A DNA stretch of 64,000 bases from Pomphorhynchus laevis (taxonomy: Eukaryota; Acanthocephala; Palaeacanthocephala; Echinorhynchida; Pomphorhynchidae): assembly GCA_012934845.2 (NCBI GenBank), contig WNNJ02000467.1, positions 62,001 to 126,000 of the forward strand, given 5' to 3'. This document shows positions 36,601-51,600 of the stretch, piece by piece. Under the pieces are notes generated by a model. That model had not been told where the DNA came from. It did not search any database and saw only the letters and a program-made list of their open reading frames with translations. Made by a program: the position numbers and the translations under genes. Within the stretch, counting starts at the first letter, position 1, and each line of letters opens with the position of its first letter.

Positions 36601-39600
36601 TCTTTTAGCATTTTACGGTTAAGTAACTATTTTACGGTTAAACGACGATTACTCATTCAAGTAAAATATTTTTTACTTTTATAAATTTGTTGAACAAAAT
36701 AAATTGAAAATTATTGTGTAAGTTCACATGGGCAATTTCATTTTACAGTTTATCAACTAATCATTATTAAAGTAAAATATTTTAAAGAAAGTATTAATTG
36801 CTTGTAACGTCTTTTATTATTTTAGATCAGTTGACTAAGAACTTATATTGCTTTTTATATAGACACAAATTGGTCCTACCGATATTTAGGATTAAATACT
36901 TACCTACATATTTCATTGCTTAACTTTTAGCATTTTACAGTTTATTAATATAATCAATCCTAATTAAAGTAAAATATATTAAAGAAACTAATAATTAAGC
37001 ATTTAAATGTAGCAAATTTTGATACATTCTTTAATTTTAGAGAATTTTATATTAGAGAATAAAAATATATTAACCTATAGCGTGTATTTGTTCATATTTA
37101 TCATTTAGATATCTGAATCGCAATTCATTATGGGAATACGTTCGGTTTACATGCAAGTACAATCCTGAATACGAAATGTTAGTAATCATTCTATAACAGT
37201 GTATCATAATTTTGCAAAGATACATTCATTTTATATATTGTGTACTTGTGCTCATTCGATGAATATTATAATTACAAATATTTTGCAGACATTTGATTCA
37301 AATTTATCAATACATTATTTTAACAAAAATAAACCCTTATTATATGTAACTGCTTGACCGGATTTTTGATTGTGAAGGCCTTTTGGAAATCAAGGGCATC
37401 ACGATCATCTGTTAAAGAATCGAGTAAACTTTCTGATAATTCGTTGCCATGGTAAAAGTATTAGAATTTATTCTCATTAATTGTAACTTCAACACACTCG
37501 CGGTTTTTATTTCAGTGAGACAACCTGAAGCACCAAGCTCAGAAGGCGCACACACATCACTTAAAAGTCTAGTACCTTAATTATCATCCGGAATCATAAT
37601 GACTCTTGTCTCAGCCAAAGCGCATTCCAACTCTTTTAAAGTTGATAATTTTCATGCGTCGTTAGACAATTCATAATAAATCAATGCAATAGTAAATGTA
37701 GTGGGAATTGTAAAAATGCACGATCGCCAATTACTTCCTCGATCATCGAGTTTGGATATATCATCGAGTTTGCATATTACTGAAGATTAAATTCAAACGA
37801 TGATGGTGATCACTGACGACTTTAATCATTTACGAAAATGCAAAATTAATAACAGGCCAATTATGATGTATTATAAATACGCATTTAGTAGAAAAGGTTA
37901 TTCTTTACAATTTGGTTTAACGTAATATTTTTAGAGATCATGTTCTATTATCACTTTTTAATATTACGATAAATTCACACAAACGAACTTAAAACGAATT
38001 TATTAATATAAAACTTAATATAACAGTTACCTGCTTCTACACAATATTTTACTTTCCTTAGATATCTATCAGGAAATCACATTCAGAATGTAAAGGCAGT
38101 AAGAATGTTTTACGCCACAAGTGTTTTGTAAGTATTTAGCGTTTGTTTAAGATTTATATTTACTCATTTTTGAAGGGACATATCCCACAATTTACTGGAA
38201 GATCTCCTCGGTTCCGATTGCAATGATATAAGTCAGACAAAAATACTGTACGTATATTAAATAACCTATTTTACAACAAAATATTCAATTTAATCTATTT
38301 TACAACAGAATATTTAAAAACACAGTGTTAAAGCGCATTTTACAATGCGTAATCTAAGCATGATGTTTACCGACATAATCATATTTTATGCCTAATATAT
38401 TGTACGTATATTAATTACAAAAAATATGTCATATTAGTTTTGAGTAATTTATATAACTCAAGTATTTTTTTATCGAAAAAAAAGTATTTTATACTTTATA
38501 TGCGACTACAATTTTACAAATTATGCTTGCATTTAAATTCGTATTTATTAAATATCCTGTAATATTATTAAAAATGAAGGAACGATAGCACAATGTTGTC
38601 TGTTAAGCCACTGCTTACGCAAACCACACTAGATGTAAGGTTGGCCACCGGTGGAGAACCTTCGCGACGAAGGTTGCAAAAATACATGCAGGTTTATACT
38701 TTTCTGTTCGTGTTAATTAAAGTTAATTTGTAGACTTTACCAAAGCCTTTGACAGCGTCAATCGCCATTTGCTTCTAGAAAAACTCAAAGTCCAGTACAT
38801 CATATAAAAAATTATATAAAAAGTTTAAGTATATATAAAATTAATTCAAATTGTAATCTGGAATTGTTATCACCCATGACAACAGGGGTTGTTTATCGTA
38901 GACCGGGAATATCACGTTCACAATTATAATATTTTTGCTATCAAATTATATTAATATTAATAAATTGTTAATACGAAATGTTAGTAATCATTTTATAACA
39001 GTGTATGATAATTTTGCAAAAATATATTCATTTTATATATTGTGTGCTTGTATTCATGCGATGAATACATCGCATGAACATGTATTATCGTATGTATTCA
39101 TGCGATGATACATTCATTTTATATATTGTGTGCGATGTATTCATGCGATGAATATTATACTAACAAATATTTTGCAGACATTTGTAAAAAGATATTCTGG
39201 TATCAATACAATACATTATTTTAACAAACATAAACCCTTATTATATGTCACTGCTTGACTGTATGTTTGATTGTGAAAGCTTTCTGAAAATCAAGGGCAT
39301 TACGACAATCTGTTAAATAATCGAGTAAACTTACGGAAATGCATCACTACAATTAGCATCACGACAATCTGGTAAAAGTATGGGGATTTCTCGAGCAACA
39401 CTTGTTTTATGTACTATCTTTGAATATATGTTTTATATATAAAAAATAAAAAAGTTTGAGAAAAAATCTTATTATAAAAAGTTTAAGAGAAAAGAAAGTT
39501 TGAGAGATAACGCATACAATAATACGTACAAGATAATATACACAAGATAATACAATCAATTCAATTACAATCAATTCAAACAATCGAACGTCGCTTCATA

Positions 39601-42600
39601 CACAGTCATCCCGTTTTCAAGTGCACTGCTAACAACCCGAGCAACGAACATATAATCACAGCACAATGCCTAAGGGAAAGCCGTCCTCTCAGTCAAGATT
39701 ATGCTGTAACTGTAACGGACGTACTACGGTATGTCGCGGATACAGATGTGCTAAATCAAAGGTTTCATTTGTTGATTGTTTCGCGCACAACTGTCGAAAT
39801 AAATCAAGTGCAGATGTAGTTGATGATCGAGACCGCATACAGGCGACTTCCAACACGGTAAATGTCTTTTCTCTGTCATTACCAAATAATGCAGTTGCTA
39901 GTGTTGTAGATGAGTCTTCAACACCACAATATGAGTTGGTAATGTATGCAAGTACTGACATTTTCGTAAATTTTCTGAGAAGACGAAATTTTGGAGACCG
40001 AACCTGTTTCGTCTTCTAAAGTGTTCTGCTGGTACGTTATTTTTCGAACGCCTATCTCGTCTGTATAAGGATGTGACACATAATACATCTTCTTTTAACA
40101 ATGTGTTTTACATCGCTAGTGTATTCTGTCAACTATTGCTACAGCGACCGGTTGTATAATACTGTTGGTTTTGAGGAAGACTCTTGAAAGGAGATTACAT
40201 ATGTGGCACGACCCAAAAGTAAGAAAGTTAATAATTGAAGCTAGAAATTTATAAATCAGGAACACCGAGCAGCTTAATCCGCGTATAAGCAAATGCAATT
40301 GGCACACACGATTCACTGAGCTACTTACACATAGAAGCGTGCTTGCAGATATGAGAACCTTACAAGCTGTGGACATCGAACATTCTGTTTTGGATACAAA
40401 TGAGCTGTGTGACGGAATAAAGATACCTGAAAAATTTGAGTTCACCCTCCTGCTTCGCAAACTTTAATGGATCGGATTCTCCACCATTAACTACCTGGAG
40501 TAATTGAACATCGCGATGCCGCATTTGCTCATATTCGACTAGGTGATATTAAAATTGCATCAAGACGTACGCACGGGAGCGGTGGCCCATCAGGCATGGA
40601 TACGAGCGCCTGGCGCGCATTATTAAATGACTTTAGATAGAGCTCACATAGACTGGCAGAAAATGTAGCCCAATTTGCAATACAGCTGGCAACAAAATAA
40701 AACCGTATAGTTCGATAAAACGACTACTCGCGAGTCGGCTTATACCGCTAAGCAAAAACCGGAGAATTCGTCTTATTAGTGTGGGGGAATTACCAAGGAG
40801 ATTAATATAAAAGGTTTTAATGAAAGTAACAATCAATGACTTTCAAGCAGTAGTTGAAGCTGAACACAATGCGTAGGGCAACGTTGTTCCAAAGAGAAGA
40901 TAATTCACTCTGTTAAGAAAGTATTTAACGACCACAATCAAGCACGTATGGCTTTTGTCGATGCTACAAATGCATTTAACAACGTCAACTTATCACTTTT
41001 TATTGTAAATAGGGGTACGGTATGCCCTCAGCTTACACAGATTTTATGTACTACAAGTTCAAATCCTGAACTTGTATTACATGACGGCGTTATTATGTCA
41101 AAATCGTGATTAACTCAAAGCGATCCTTTAGCTATGATCGCATTCTTAGTAGCCACATTCCCATTGATAAGTGAACTGAAAAGTCGTGTTCCTAGCGTCC
41201 TACACCGTTGGAACGCGGATGATGCCACTTGCATCAGAGGACTTGACAAAATTTTGGGATTGTGGTCTGTGCTTGTGGAAGTTGGACCCAAATATGGTTA
41301 CAGTGTAAATCCGATTAAGTGTAAACTCTTTGTATATCCGATACTGCTGGACGCGCATACAAGATTCTTTAACAGAACGCAGGTTCAAGTGAATGCTGAT
41401 AGGTCTGAGTTACAGTGATCTTTTATTGGTCAGTCAGATTTTGTAAAGAAAAATATAACCGAAAAATACATGCATGGCTTGAAAATATTGATAAACTTTC
41501 GGAGATTGCGTCTGTCGATGCACATTTTGATATGCAGGGTCATCACAGTGTCTGCAATTTCGGTAATCACATTTCTCTAGACAACACTAATTGAAACCGG
41601 AACATTTCTATCTCTGAAAGAATATATATTCAATTGTCTGTTACCGAAAATATTTGGTGTAAATAATTGGTCGCATGAGTTGTCTCATATATGTTCACTA
41701 CCGTTCAGACACGGAGGTTTCGGAATTTTAGATCCAAACGATGTAGTTTGTGAGGCATATCAGTCCTCCTTGGAAATATGTGGTACATACATCAGTGATA
41801 CGGAAGTATCAAATTTATCATCGCACGAAGCAGTTTTGACATTGAACATCAAGTTAAAAATTAATAGTTATCATCTTGTGAGAAAGCAACGCATAATCTC
41901 ACAAGCTCGTACAAACTTAAAATGTATCCTCGAGTGTGCTTAAAATAGTGGAGCTTCAGAATGGTTATCAAATCGTTATTTCGAAAAACGAGATTATAGA
42001 ATTAGAAATCAAGCATTCAGGGACGCATTTGTGGCAAAATACGGTATTGAGTTAGATGCAACAGTGGTTAAAGATTGGTACGGTGAAGTTTTCACGACGA
42101 TGCACGCATTACCCTGCGAAACTGATGGTGTCCTAATCCTTTGACTTATAAATTGCGTGTTATTTATTACTTAATTCATAAAAATTGACTTTTATTTAAA
42201 ATTTCAATTTTAAATTTAACTTGATATAAATATAAATCGTATACAAAGACTAAGTTATCTGATCTGATTTTTAAACTTTTATTTTCTAAAAATTTTTGAA
42301 AGTTTGGCTTGATAACGACATAATTTCTAATTGTGTACACTTTCTAATACGAATACGAGTAGGTATAACGACGTCGTCAGCGAATAGAATTGATTTCATC
42401 TATTGAGTGGGTTTCTCTCAATTGCACTGGAAAATCAACTAGAAAAAATAAATTTCAATTTTAAATGTGAACTTGATATAATAACAAAGTGTATAAAATC
42501 TTATATAATTATTTATAATTTATCTTTATTATTTTATTGGATAAAATATGTAGACTCAGTTATCTGATTTGATTTTTTAAATTTGTTTAAATTTCAATTT

Positions 42601-45600
42601 AATATTTGTTCAAATACTAGTATAAACTTCAAGGTAAATAAATTTTTATAAGTTTTGAATAAGTTTTGCTGTCTAAATGGATAACAATTAATTTAATTAT
42701 CAATTCAGTTAATACGATTTTTAAAATGTTACGAATATTCTATTTATATTTTCATTTTGTTCAGCTTTACCAGCATTTTTAGAAATTAATTTTTTAGAAA
42801 GATATGTGTTCTTGCACTTTAACAATGCATTACAAACTGTCAATAAGACTATATTTTCGTAATTTAGAAATGTTTCTTCAAATATGATTGATATTATCGA
42901 TAAGAGTTTTTTGGAGCTAATGAAATACCTGGAAGAATTGTAAGTATTATTTGGTATATTTTAAATTGCATAACATACTAAAATTATAAGTATATGCTTA
43001 TTAGACCGAAATCAATAGTCAAATGCTTTAAAGATAAATTTTACTAATTGATATTTTTTGAAAATTGTGTGCTAGTTATAACAAGACGCTCAAGTACTTG
43101 AAATAGTTTACTGAGGGTAGTACTTATCACGAATTGGTATCAAGGATGATATCTTGTTCCGAGCAGAGCAGATAGATAGAGTTTTGGATTTGCTTACTTT
43201 CATACCGGCCGTTTGGCATTCCTCCGTAAATCGATTTAACAAGCATTGTTGGTCATCATTATCGGAAGCCAACTACCAAGTGGCTTCCGATAATGGAAGT
43301 GGCTTGAGCGTACTACCAAGTGCGTTCTAGAGTAGTTGAAAGTGTGAAGGGCTGATCTGTAGTTCTTTGATCAGAATGAAAGCCACATTTATCCTCACGT
43401 AACTGTCCCTCGACTATCGGTCGTATCATTATCTCAAGAATCCTAGCAAATAGCTTACCGAGTAGGCTGAGAAGTGTAATGCCACTATAATTTTTACAAT
43501 ATCTTCGATTCTTTTCCTTATAGATCAAAATCAACATCCCAGTTTGCAAATCACCCAGAACCGTTTCTAACTTTAGTGATACGTTCAAGAGTCATTTTAT
43601 CTACTTCATGATTTCAAATCGAATCTCATCAACCTTAGCAGATATTTTGTTGTACACAAAACAGTTAACCCCTTTCCTCCTATGACTACAAGTCTCAAGG
43701 ATCCCTACCTTTAATTTCGGGGCAAAACTTCTCTGCAGCTTACGAAAACCTTGATTTTGTGAGTATCCCCAACCTGTCTGTCAACGCCTTCCATAGCAAC
43801 TCTTGATCAATGCCCAACATTGATCCAAAAGTTGAACACCAGAACCAGAGTAATGAAGTGAGGTAAATAACAAAAAATACAGATATTTTCGAATTATCAA
43901 TTTTGAATATCCGAATATAGGACGTGATTTGCTGATGCGAATAATCGTGGAGCATAAATTAGCTTTGGATATATTCTGCAGATGCAGCCTAACGTATTGA
44001 TAGATGATTGACATATTTTATAATTTTGTCATAACAACTTCAGTGCTACTGTTGTTGCTTATTATTCGTTTATTTAGGGATCTAAGAAATAACCCATTGA
44101 TGAAAATACAACGATTCGACATGGGTGCTAATAGACAACTACGAAAGCTGTAAAGTTAACAATTTTTTTGTCTTTTACTATTTATTGTTCTCTATAGGAT
44201 TAAATCAGCTAACTGATTCTACGTATTTAATATAATTATAAACTAATCAAGACATAATAATGCTAAATCAAAATGTAATAATTAAATAATAAAATTAATA
44301 ATTGCTATTTTGTTTAGGTATTACTGCTGCATTAATAAGTTCTAAAATTTATCGTGTATAACTTTTTCATTATTAATTTTAAAGATATATTTAAGGAAAT
44401 ATACCTAGAAGGCTAATTAAAAAGTCAATGTTCATATCAGCTCGAATAAATATAACACCAGATAACATATATTCTTTTCTAGATATCATATATAGATATC
44501 TAAAAAAGGAATAAATTTTCAAAATATAAATACATACGATTTTAGTACGCTTTATACAAATCTAGATTTAGTAGATATTAAATAAGCGTTAGTAAAATTA
44601 ATTAATCTTATATTCGGAAAAATATATCAATATATATGCTATAATAATTAACGGCTATCTAACAAAAATTAAACCATCAAGTAAATATAAATATATGGAT
44701 AAAATTGAATTAATAGAATCCTTAAATATTTTGATAAATCAAAATTATTTAAAAGTAGGGACATCTATATTTTGACTAATAAAATGTGTTCCAATGGGTG
44801 GTAATAGTAGCCCAATTATAGCTGACTTGTTTTTAAGCTTTATAGAATATGAATTTGTTCATAACTGTGTAAAAACTAAATCTAAACTATATAAATATAT
44901 GTAATATATATTTCGATACATTAATGATATATGTGTATTTAACTCTAATAATTTTTATTCAATTAGTGAATCAAATTTATCCAGAAAGCCTTATTCTTAA
45001 CAAAACCAATATTAATGATAAAGAAGGTGTATATCAAGATATGAACATTAAATTAACATCAATTAAATCTACTTTTAATTTATATTGTAAAGATGACATA
45101 TTTAAATTTACAAGAAAGCATATTTTTGCATGAGCATTCATGCATACCATATAATATAAAATATAATACATTAAATAATGAAATTTTAAGAATTGCAACA
45201 ATATGTAATGATATTGGCTTTCTTCAAAATCATTTAAATAATTTAATAGATACATATTTTAAACTAGGTTACTATAAAAATAACATCAAGCAGAAAATAG
45301 TAAAATATATAAATCAACACAATAATATAAAGAATAAATTTAAACTCTTAAGTGGCAAATTTTTATGGATGGATAATAAATAATATACTTTGTATTAGAA
45401 TAAGATACTAGATAGTTTTATCAGAGGAATACATCATTAGCATGTATTTGGCCCCTCTGCTATGTTGGGTAGAGGAGTTAGGGGCCGAAACCTGATAGCA
45501 TAGCAGTTCCTCCTGATGACCTCTAATTCTTATTATGATACAACGTCTGTTATTTATTAGTCAATTCATAAAAATGACGTTTATTTTAAATTTTATTTTT

Positions 45601-48600
45601 TTTATTTTTTAACTTGATTTAAATTATATAAAATCTAAAAACAATTATTAATTTTATTATTTAATTATTAAATTTTGATTACGCATTATTATGTTTTGTT
45701 TATTTTATAATTATATAACAATACGTAGACTCAGTTAGCTGATTTGATTTGTCTGTTCTAAAAATTCTTTTGTAGAATTAATACTGAAATAGTGTTTTAT
45801 ACTAGTATTAATTTTGATTATCTTGCAATATTTTTTAAAGTGTGCTTTAATTACTTTAAGTATTTTATTCATATAGACAGAAAGTGGTTTTAATGTACAT
45901 GTAAACGCACTACATATGAACCTATGTTTGATTGCATTTTTATGTAATTTTGGATTCCAATATAATATAGGTATAGTTTTATTATCTGATTCAACCTTTA
46001 TACCCTTTTTATCCATTATAGAACAGTGACTTGTAAAAATTGTTTCTTAACTCAACTCACTACGTTCATATGCTGGATTTACATTTAAATCATTAGAATA
46101 AACCTCTTTCATTAATACATGAGATAGATATCATTACTACCTTGGCGTGGAATGTATCTTTAATGTAATATTTAATTTTTGTTCTCTTTACGAACTTAAA
46201 ATAATTTTTGCTTAATTGTATTTTATGAAATTGATATTTAATTATTTATGCTTTAATGCTCATCCATAACTTTTGCCTTATGATTGCTTTACGATTTTTG
46301 ATAAATAAATGAGTATTTTTTGTTAATTACTGCAATTAACTATGAATTATGTTTTACTAAACATTAGCCTTTAATTTATTAAAAATTAATAATTAATTAG
46401 GAAATGTGAGAAACAAAATAAAATTCTCGAGTTTTACTGCAAAACCCAAGAAATTGTTAAACGATCAAATTATTATTAATTATTTAAAAAATAATATAAT
46501 ATAATTAATGTAATTTATTAATTTTTATAAAAATTAATAAATTGAGTTTACGATTTTTGATGAATAAATGGAGTTTAAATATAACTAACTTTTAATGATA
46601 TATTTAAATAACCAAAAATTGTCAAATGTGTGATTTTAAAAACCGATGCGCTTTTAGATTGAATAAAACAAAATATAATTCTCAGGTTTTACTACAAAAC
46701 CGAAAAATTATACACAATCTTTAGATCGTGTATAATTTAGATCGTGTATAATTTAGACGATGTATACACGATCTTATCTTATATTACCTTATCAGTAGAA
46801 CAAATCAGATAACTAAGAATTTTATACAAATTTATCTTAATTTTTTAAAGATAAATTATAAATAATTTATAAGATTTTATGCAATTTGTATTTATATCAA
46901 GTTAAAATTTTAAATTTAAATTTAAAATAATAGTCAATAGCATATGATGTATTATAATAAGGATTAAAGGTCATCAGGAGGAACTACTATTTTATCAGGT
47001 GTTTGCCCCTATTCCTCGACCCAACATAGCAGCGGGGCCAAATACATACTAATGACTTATTTCCTTTGATGGAATTTGATTATCTAGTGTATCTTATTCT
47101 AATAAAAAGCAAATTATTCTAAAAAATTTCCGCTTTAAATGTTTCTATTTGAATTCTTTGTGTAAGCAGACTCCATTGTTTTTAAAAATTAAGCAAATCA
47201 AGAAAAGTCCATGTAAAATTTATTCATAATGAATTATTGGAGCTGGATCAAAGAAAAGAGGAAAGTTGTTGATATTTCGCTAACCTCTATTAGCATCTTC
47301 GGTAATTTTCTAACTGGAACCCAAATATATAGATATATATGTATCTATATTAATAGGTACATATTTTAAAATTGGTTACCACGAAAATAAAATCAAACAG
47401 AAAATCGTAAAATATATATCGACATTGATAATTAATCGAATGGCACCATATATGGGTGACAGTCGATTAAGTATTAAACTGACACCTAATGCCAATTAAC
47501 CTTTTCGTGGAGCGGCCCAGGCAACGTATGTTCGATATTCATCGAACAACGGCTAAATAATTGGCTGGCTTGCATCAGCCGTAGAGATAGTCATTTCATA
47601 AACTATCTCAGATCCATCCGATGACTCCAACTGCGGATTGGACAATGGACGAAAAGGCGGAAGAGAGTCTCGGAGACCTGTCTCCTTACAGTAGAGATGT
47701 TGGATCATCAAAGGATACCGGGAACCGAAGATAACCGAACAAACAAAATCACTCCGATGACTCAAACGGCAGATTGGACAATGAACGAAAAGGCGAAAGA
47801 GTCTCGGAGAACTGTCTCCTTACAGTAGTGATGTTGGATCATCAAAGGATACCGGGAACCGAAGATAACCGAACAAACAAATCAAGACAACGAAAATGAC
47901 AAGCAACAAATTTACAAAACAAATCAAGTGCGAAGAGCAATGGTCAACTCACCACTGACCGAAGTAGATTTCATTGTCGAGTGCCGTGTGACCAGGCAGT
48001 TGTACGGAGACAGCGAAAGAGGCATCAACATTCGAAGCAAACTAGCCTTCATGTAGAAACGTGGAATGTCATCTCGCTGACGGGGATGGAACCAGAATTA
48101 GTCGAAGAGATGGTTCGTTTCGGTCTTGAAATAGTCGGAGTTACTTATCTTTACTATTCTGAAACTGGAACTAAACTTTTGGATTCAGATTGGACCTTGA
48201 ACTATTCTAAAGTTACCAACGAAAAGTGACGGCAGGCGGGTATAAGGATACTTACAAGTCTCCGATTGTCGTTCGTGGTAGAGAGGTTTAAGTCAGTGAA
48301 CGAAAGGCTGGCGTTTCTAAGACTTGTGGTCAGAGGGAAAGGAGATAGCTGTTGCGTGTGCGTATGCGACCAACATTAACTCGGAATAGGAAGTTTTCGT
48401 GGAAGATATTCAGGCTCTGCGTGGTAATACGCCTGTGGGAGATTCCCATGTACAATTGGGTGACTTCAATGTTCATGTTGGTAGCGACAGTAAGTCTTGG
48501 AAGGTTGTGTTGTGTAAAAACGGACTCTATGATCGGAATGCGATTGGTGTTGAATTATTGCAATTTTGTTCTCTGAACAAGTTTGTGCATAACCAACCCT

Positions 48601-51600
48601 ATGTTTGAACACAAGGAGATCCATAGATGCACAGGGCATCATGATTCTCTCAGTCAAAGATCAATGATCAATTTTTCAATCGTTGCACATGATCTGCGAG
48701 GTTATGTTCTGGACACTCGTGTGAAGAGAGGGGCTGAACTGTCAACCGATCACTACCTTGTTGTTTGTAAGCTTCGATTTCAGGATCGGATGCTAGAAAA
48801 GCCTGGTAGACCTAAACGTTGTGTGAGAGCGTGCTGGTAGCGTCTGCAGATGTTTCTTTCAAAGAATGTTTTTCTGGCTACATCCGAAAAGAATTCTCTC
48901 GGTTGCCAGAAAAGGTAAAGAACATTGATCAGGAATAGGTGATGTTCATATCCTCCTTTGCCAAATCAACTGTGATAAGTTGTGGCTCGAAAGCCTTAAG
49001 TGCATGTCGTGGACGATATACTCGAGCTGCTTAGTGGACACCAACAGTTAGAGATTTCATTTAATAAAAGAAGCTGGCTTATAAGGCAAATTTGCCTGAT
49101 TAATCAGTGAAAGCTGTAGACAAATACCTAAGGGCAAAGAGAACTTAAGCTTTAGCAATTAATAAAGCGAAGAAGGCGATTTGAAATAAGTTTGGAGAAC
49201 ATATAAAACTTGATTATAGGTCAACTTCGTAGATGTTCTGTAGGAAGATCAGAAACCTTCGTGTTGGAAAGGTGAAAACTCCTCAACCTGTCTATGACAA
49301 GAAAAAATCTATGGTGACTGGCATAAAAGAAATTCTTAGTTGTTGAAAGAGCATTTTAGGAGTCTCCTTAATCCGCTGGATATGCCTTCTATTGTGGAGT
49401 AGAGCCTTTAGAACAAAGGGAATAGTTCATATCTTCGAAATACGGCCTATGGTTAAGGGACAGTTGAAAGTGGAACAATGCGGCTTTCGTCCAGGTCGTA
49501 GAACTACGGATCAGCTCATTACTCTCTCAACTATCCTCGAACAGTCTTTGGAGTATTCTCAACCAGTCTACATAAGCTTTGTAGATTTGGGGAAGACGTT
49601 CGACGAGTTCCGCGAGATGTTGTGAGAGGTACTAAGGGAGGATGGAGTACAACATTGTCTTCGGGTAGCCGTTGCTTCTTTTTATAAACAAAGTATGAGT
49701 TGTGTTCGTGCTCTAGGTAGGAAGTCTGAATCATTTCCAGAAGGATTTGGGCTTCGCTAGGGTTGTCCTTTGTCTAAACTTTTGTTCCTTGTTTACATGG
49801 ACAAAATTATGAGACGGGCTGCTCTGACGGATGTCGGTCTTTAGTTCGGTTCTATCAAAATACCATTTCTGCGTTTTGCAGTTGACGTTGTCTTGTTGCT
49901 TTTTGCCCTGAGGACTTACAATGCCTACTAGTTAGATTTACGATATAATTCCTAGTGGCAGGGATGTTTGTTAGTACCTTCAAGACTGTTTCTATGTGTT
50001 CGTCTTGGATTCAGGTGAGAATGTTAATTCGGATTGGGGAAATGTTTTTCCTAATGTGGAGGAGCTTAAATATCTTGGGGTATTGCTCTCGAGGAACGGC
50101 GGGAACATCGAGGAGATTGAGAAGCGGATTTGTGCAGCTAACGCAGCAATGCGTTTTTTGTATAGGTATGTCGTTGTGAATAAGGGAGTTGAGTCTTCGG
50201 GTGAAGCTTTCAGTTTACCACGCAATCTTCGTTCCTATCTTAATTTATGGTCATGGGCATTGTGTTATGACTGAAATGATAATATATCGGGTACAGGCGA
50301 CCGAAATGAGGTTTCTTCGCGGTGTGACCAGTCTTCGCCTTAGAGATAAGGTTAGGGATTTGGTCATCTGTAATAGACTCGCAGTAAAGTCGGTGCTTCT
50401 CCACATCGAAGAATGTTAGCTGAGGTAGCTATGACACGTTCTGAGGATGTCTAGAGATCGCCTTCCACGGAGGATTCTAGGACGAACTCTCTGGAAAGAG
50501 ATCTCGAGGTAGACCTTCGTACCAATGGATAGATCAAATCTCTAAACTGGCCGAAGACCGCCTTGCGCTATCATAAAAATAACTCTGGTCTGACGCTTAG
50601 GATCGCGATGTTTGGATTAATTTAATTAGTGCACTGCCTCCCCCACGACCCGACACCAGGACCAGTTGTTGACAGAAAAAATCTTGTGTATTATTAGTTT
50701 TTTGCATGTAAAGAAATTTTTGTTGTAGAAATCTATTAAATTATAAAAATGATATTGAGTAAAGCCAATATTATAATAAAATACATATATTTTAATATAT
50801 TATATTAAAATTTCATTATTCAATTTACGTCAATTAATGTATTATATTATATGGTATGCATGAATGCTCATACGAAGTATATAATACAAAGTATATTATT
50901 TATTATCCATCCATAAAAATTTGCCACAAGAGTTTAAATTTATTCTTTATATTATTGTGTTGATTTGTATATTTTACTATTTTCTGCTTGATGTTATTTT
51001 TATAATAACTTTGTTTAAAATGTATCTATTAAATTATTTAAATGATTTTTAAGAAAGTCAATATCATTACATATTGTTGCAATTCTTAAAATTTCATTAT
51101 TTAATGTATTATATTTTATATTATATAGTATGCATGAATGCTCATGCAAAAATATGTTTCTTGTAAATTTAAATATGTCATCTTTACGATATAAATTAAT
51201 AGTAGTTTTAGTTAATGTTAATTTAATGTTCACTTAAGAGTTTAAATTTATTCTTTATATTATTGTGTTGATTTATATATTTTACTATTTTCTGCTTGAT
51301 GTTATTTTTATAGTAACCTAGTTTAAAATATGTATCTATTAAATTATTTAAATAATTTTGAAAAAAGCCAATATCGTTACATATTGACGTAATTCTTAAA
51401 ATTTCATTATTAAATGTATTATTGTCGCATCATTGTTGAAACTTATTGTATCAGGAATACCAGATTTCATCAGAGGAAATTCTTCATTAGCACGTGTTTG
51501 ACCCCACTACTGTGAAGATAATCTTATCAAAGTTAAGATCAAACCTGTGAGGATAATATCGTGACACAATCAGAAAAAAATTTCTGCTCACAGATGCAAT

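Larger units (their letters stand above)
37165..39385. repeat. Direct segmental duplication (37165-37460 and 38970-39385)
   Basis: Both copies start with aatacgaaatgttagtaatc, which is the 3' end of exon 37109-37177 plus its donor, and run through attcattttatatattgtg, atattttgcagacattt and aacccttattatatg to gtaaaagta. The second copy has an extra block with gatgaatacatcgcatgaac inverted repeats. The piece 37460-38061 has no gene seen. Confidence 0.8.
39545..42150 (+). mobile_element. REL-LINE family 1, third lineage, decayed
   Basis: N-terminal Cys-rich ORF (39666), GGPSGMDTSAWRALLNDF near 40580, RT in changing frames to LPFRHGGFGILDPND near 41700, and a worn zinc/endonuclease start near 42100, where it ends. 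At least seven breaks. The leader 39400-39660 is AT-rich with aagataatacacaa-like repeats. Confidence 0.75.
47900..50680 (+). mobile_element. APE-type (RTE-like) LINE, endonuclease and RT, decayed
   Basis: Order: endonuclease (48040-48840), linker, RT (49380-50420), C-terminal DNA-binding-like tail with DRDVWINLISALPPPRP near 50610. Frames change at least eight times. The 3' end lies near 50680. The clade label is tentative; the endonuclease start TWNVxSLTG and the GFRPGRxTxDQL box mark a family common in fish and invertebrates. Confidence 0.8.

Noticed and set aside
4185-42150. Families 1 and 2 as DIRS or other tyrosine-recombinase elements
   Set aside because: No recombinase is visible; both have an RT followed by a Cys/His cluster and a PD-(D/E)xK-like endonuclease, as in REL-type LINEs.
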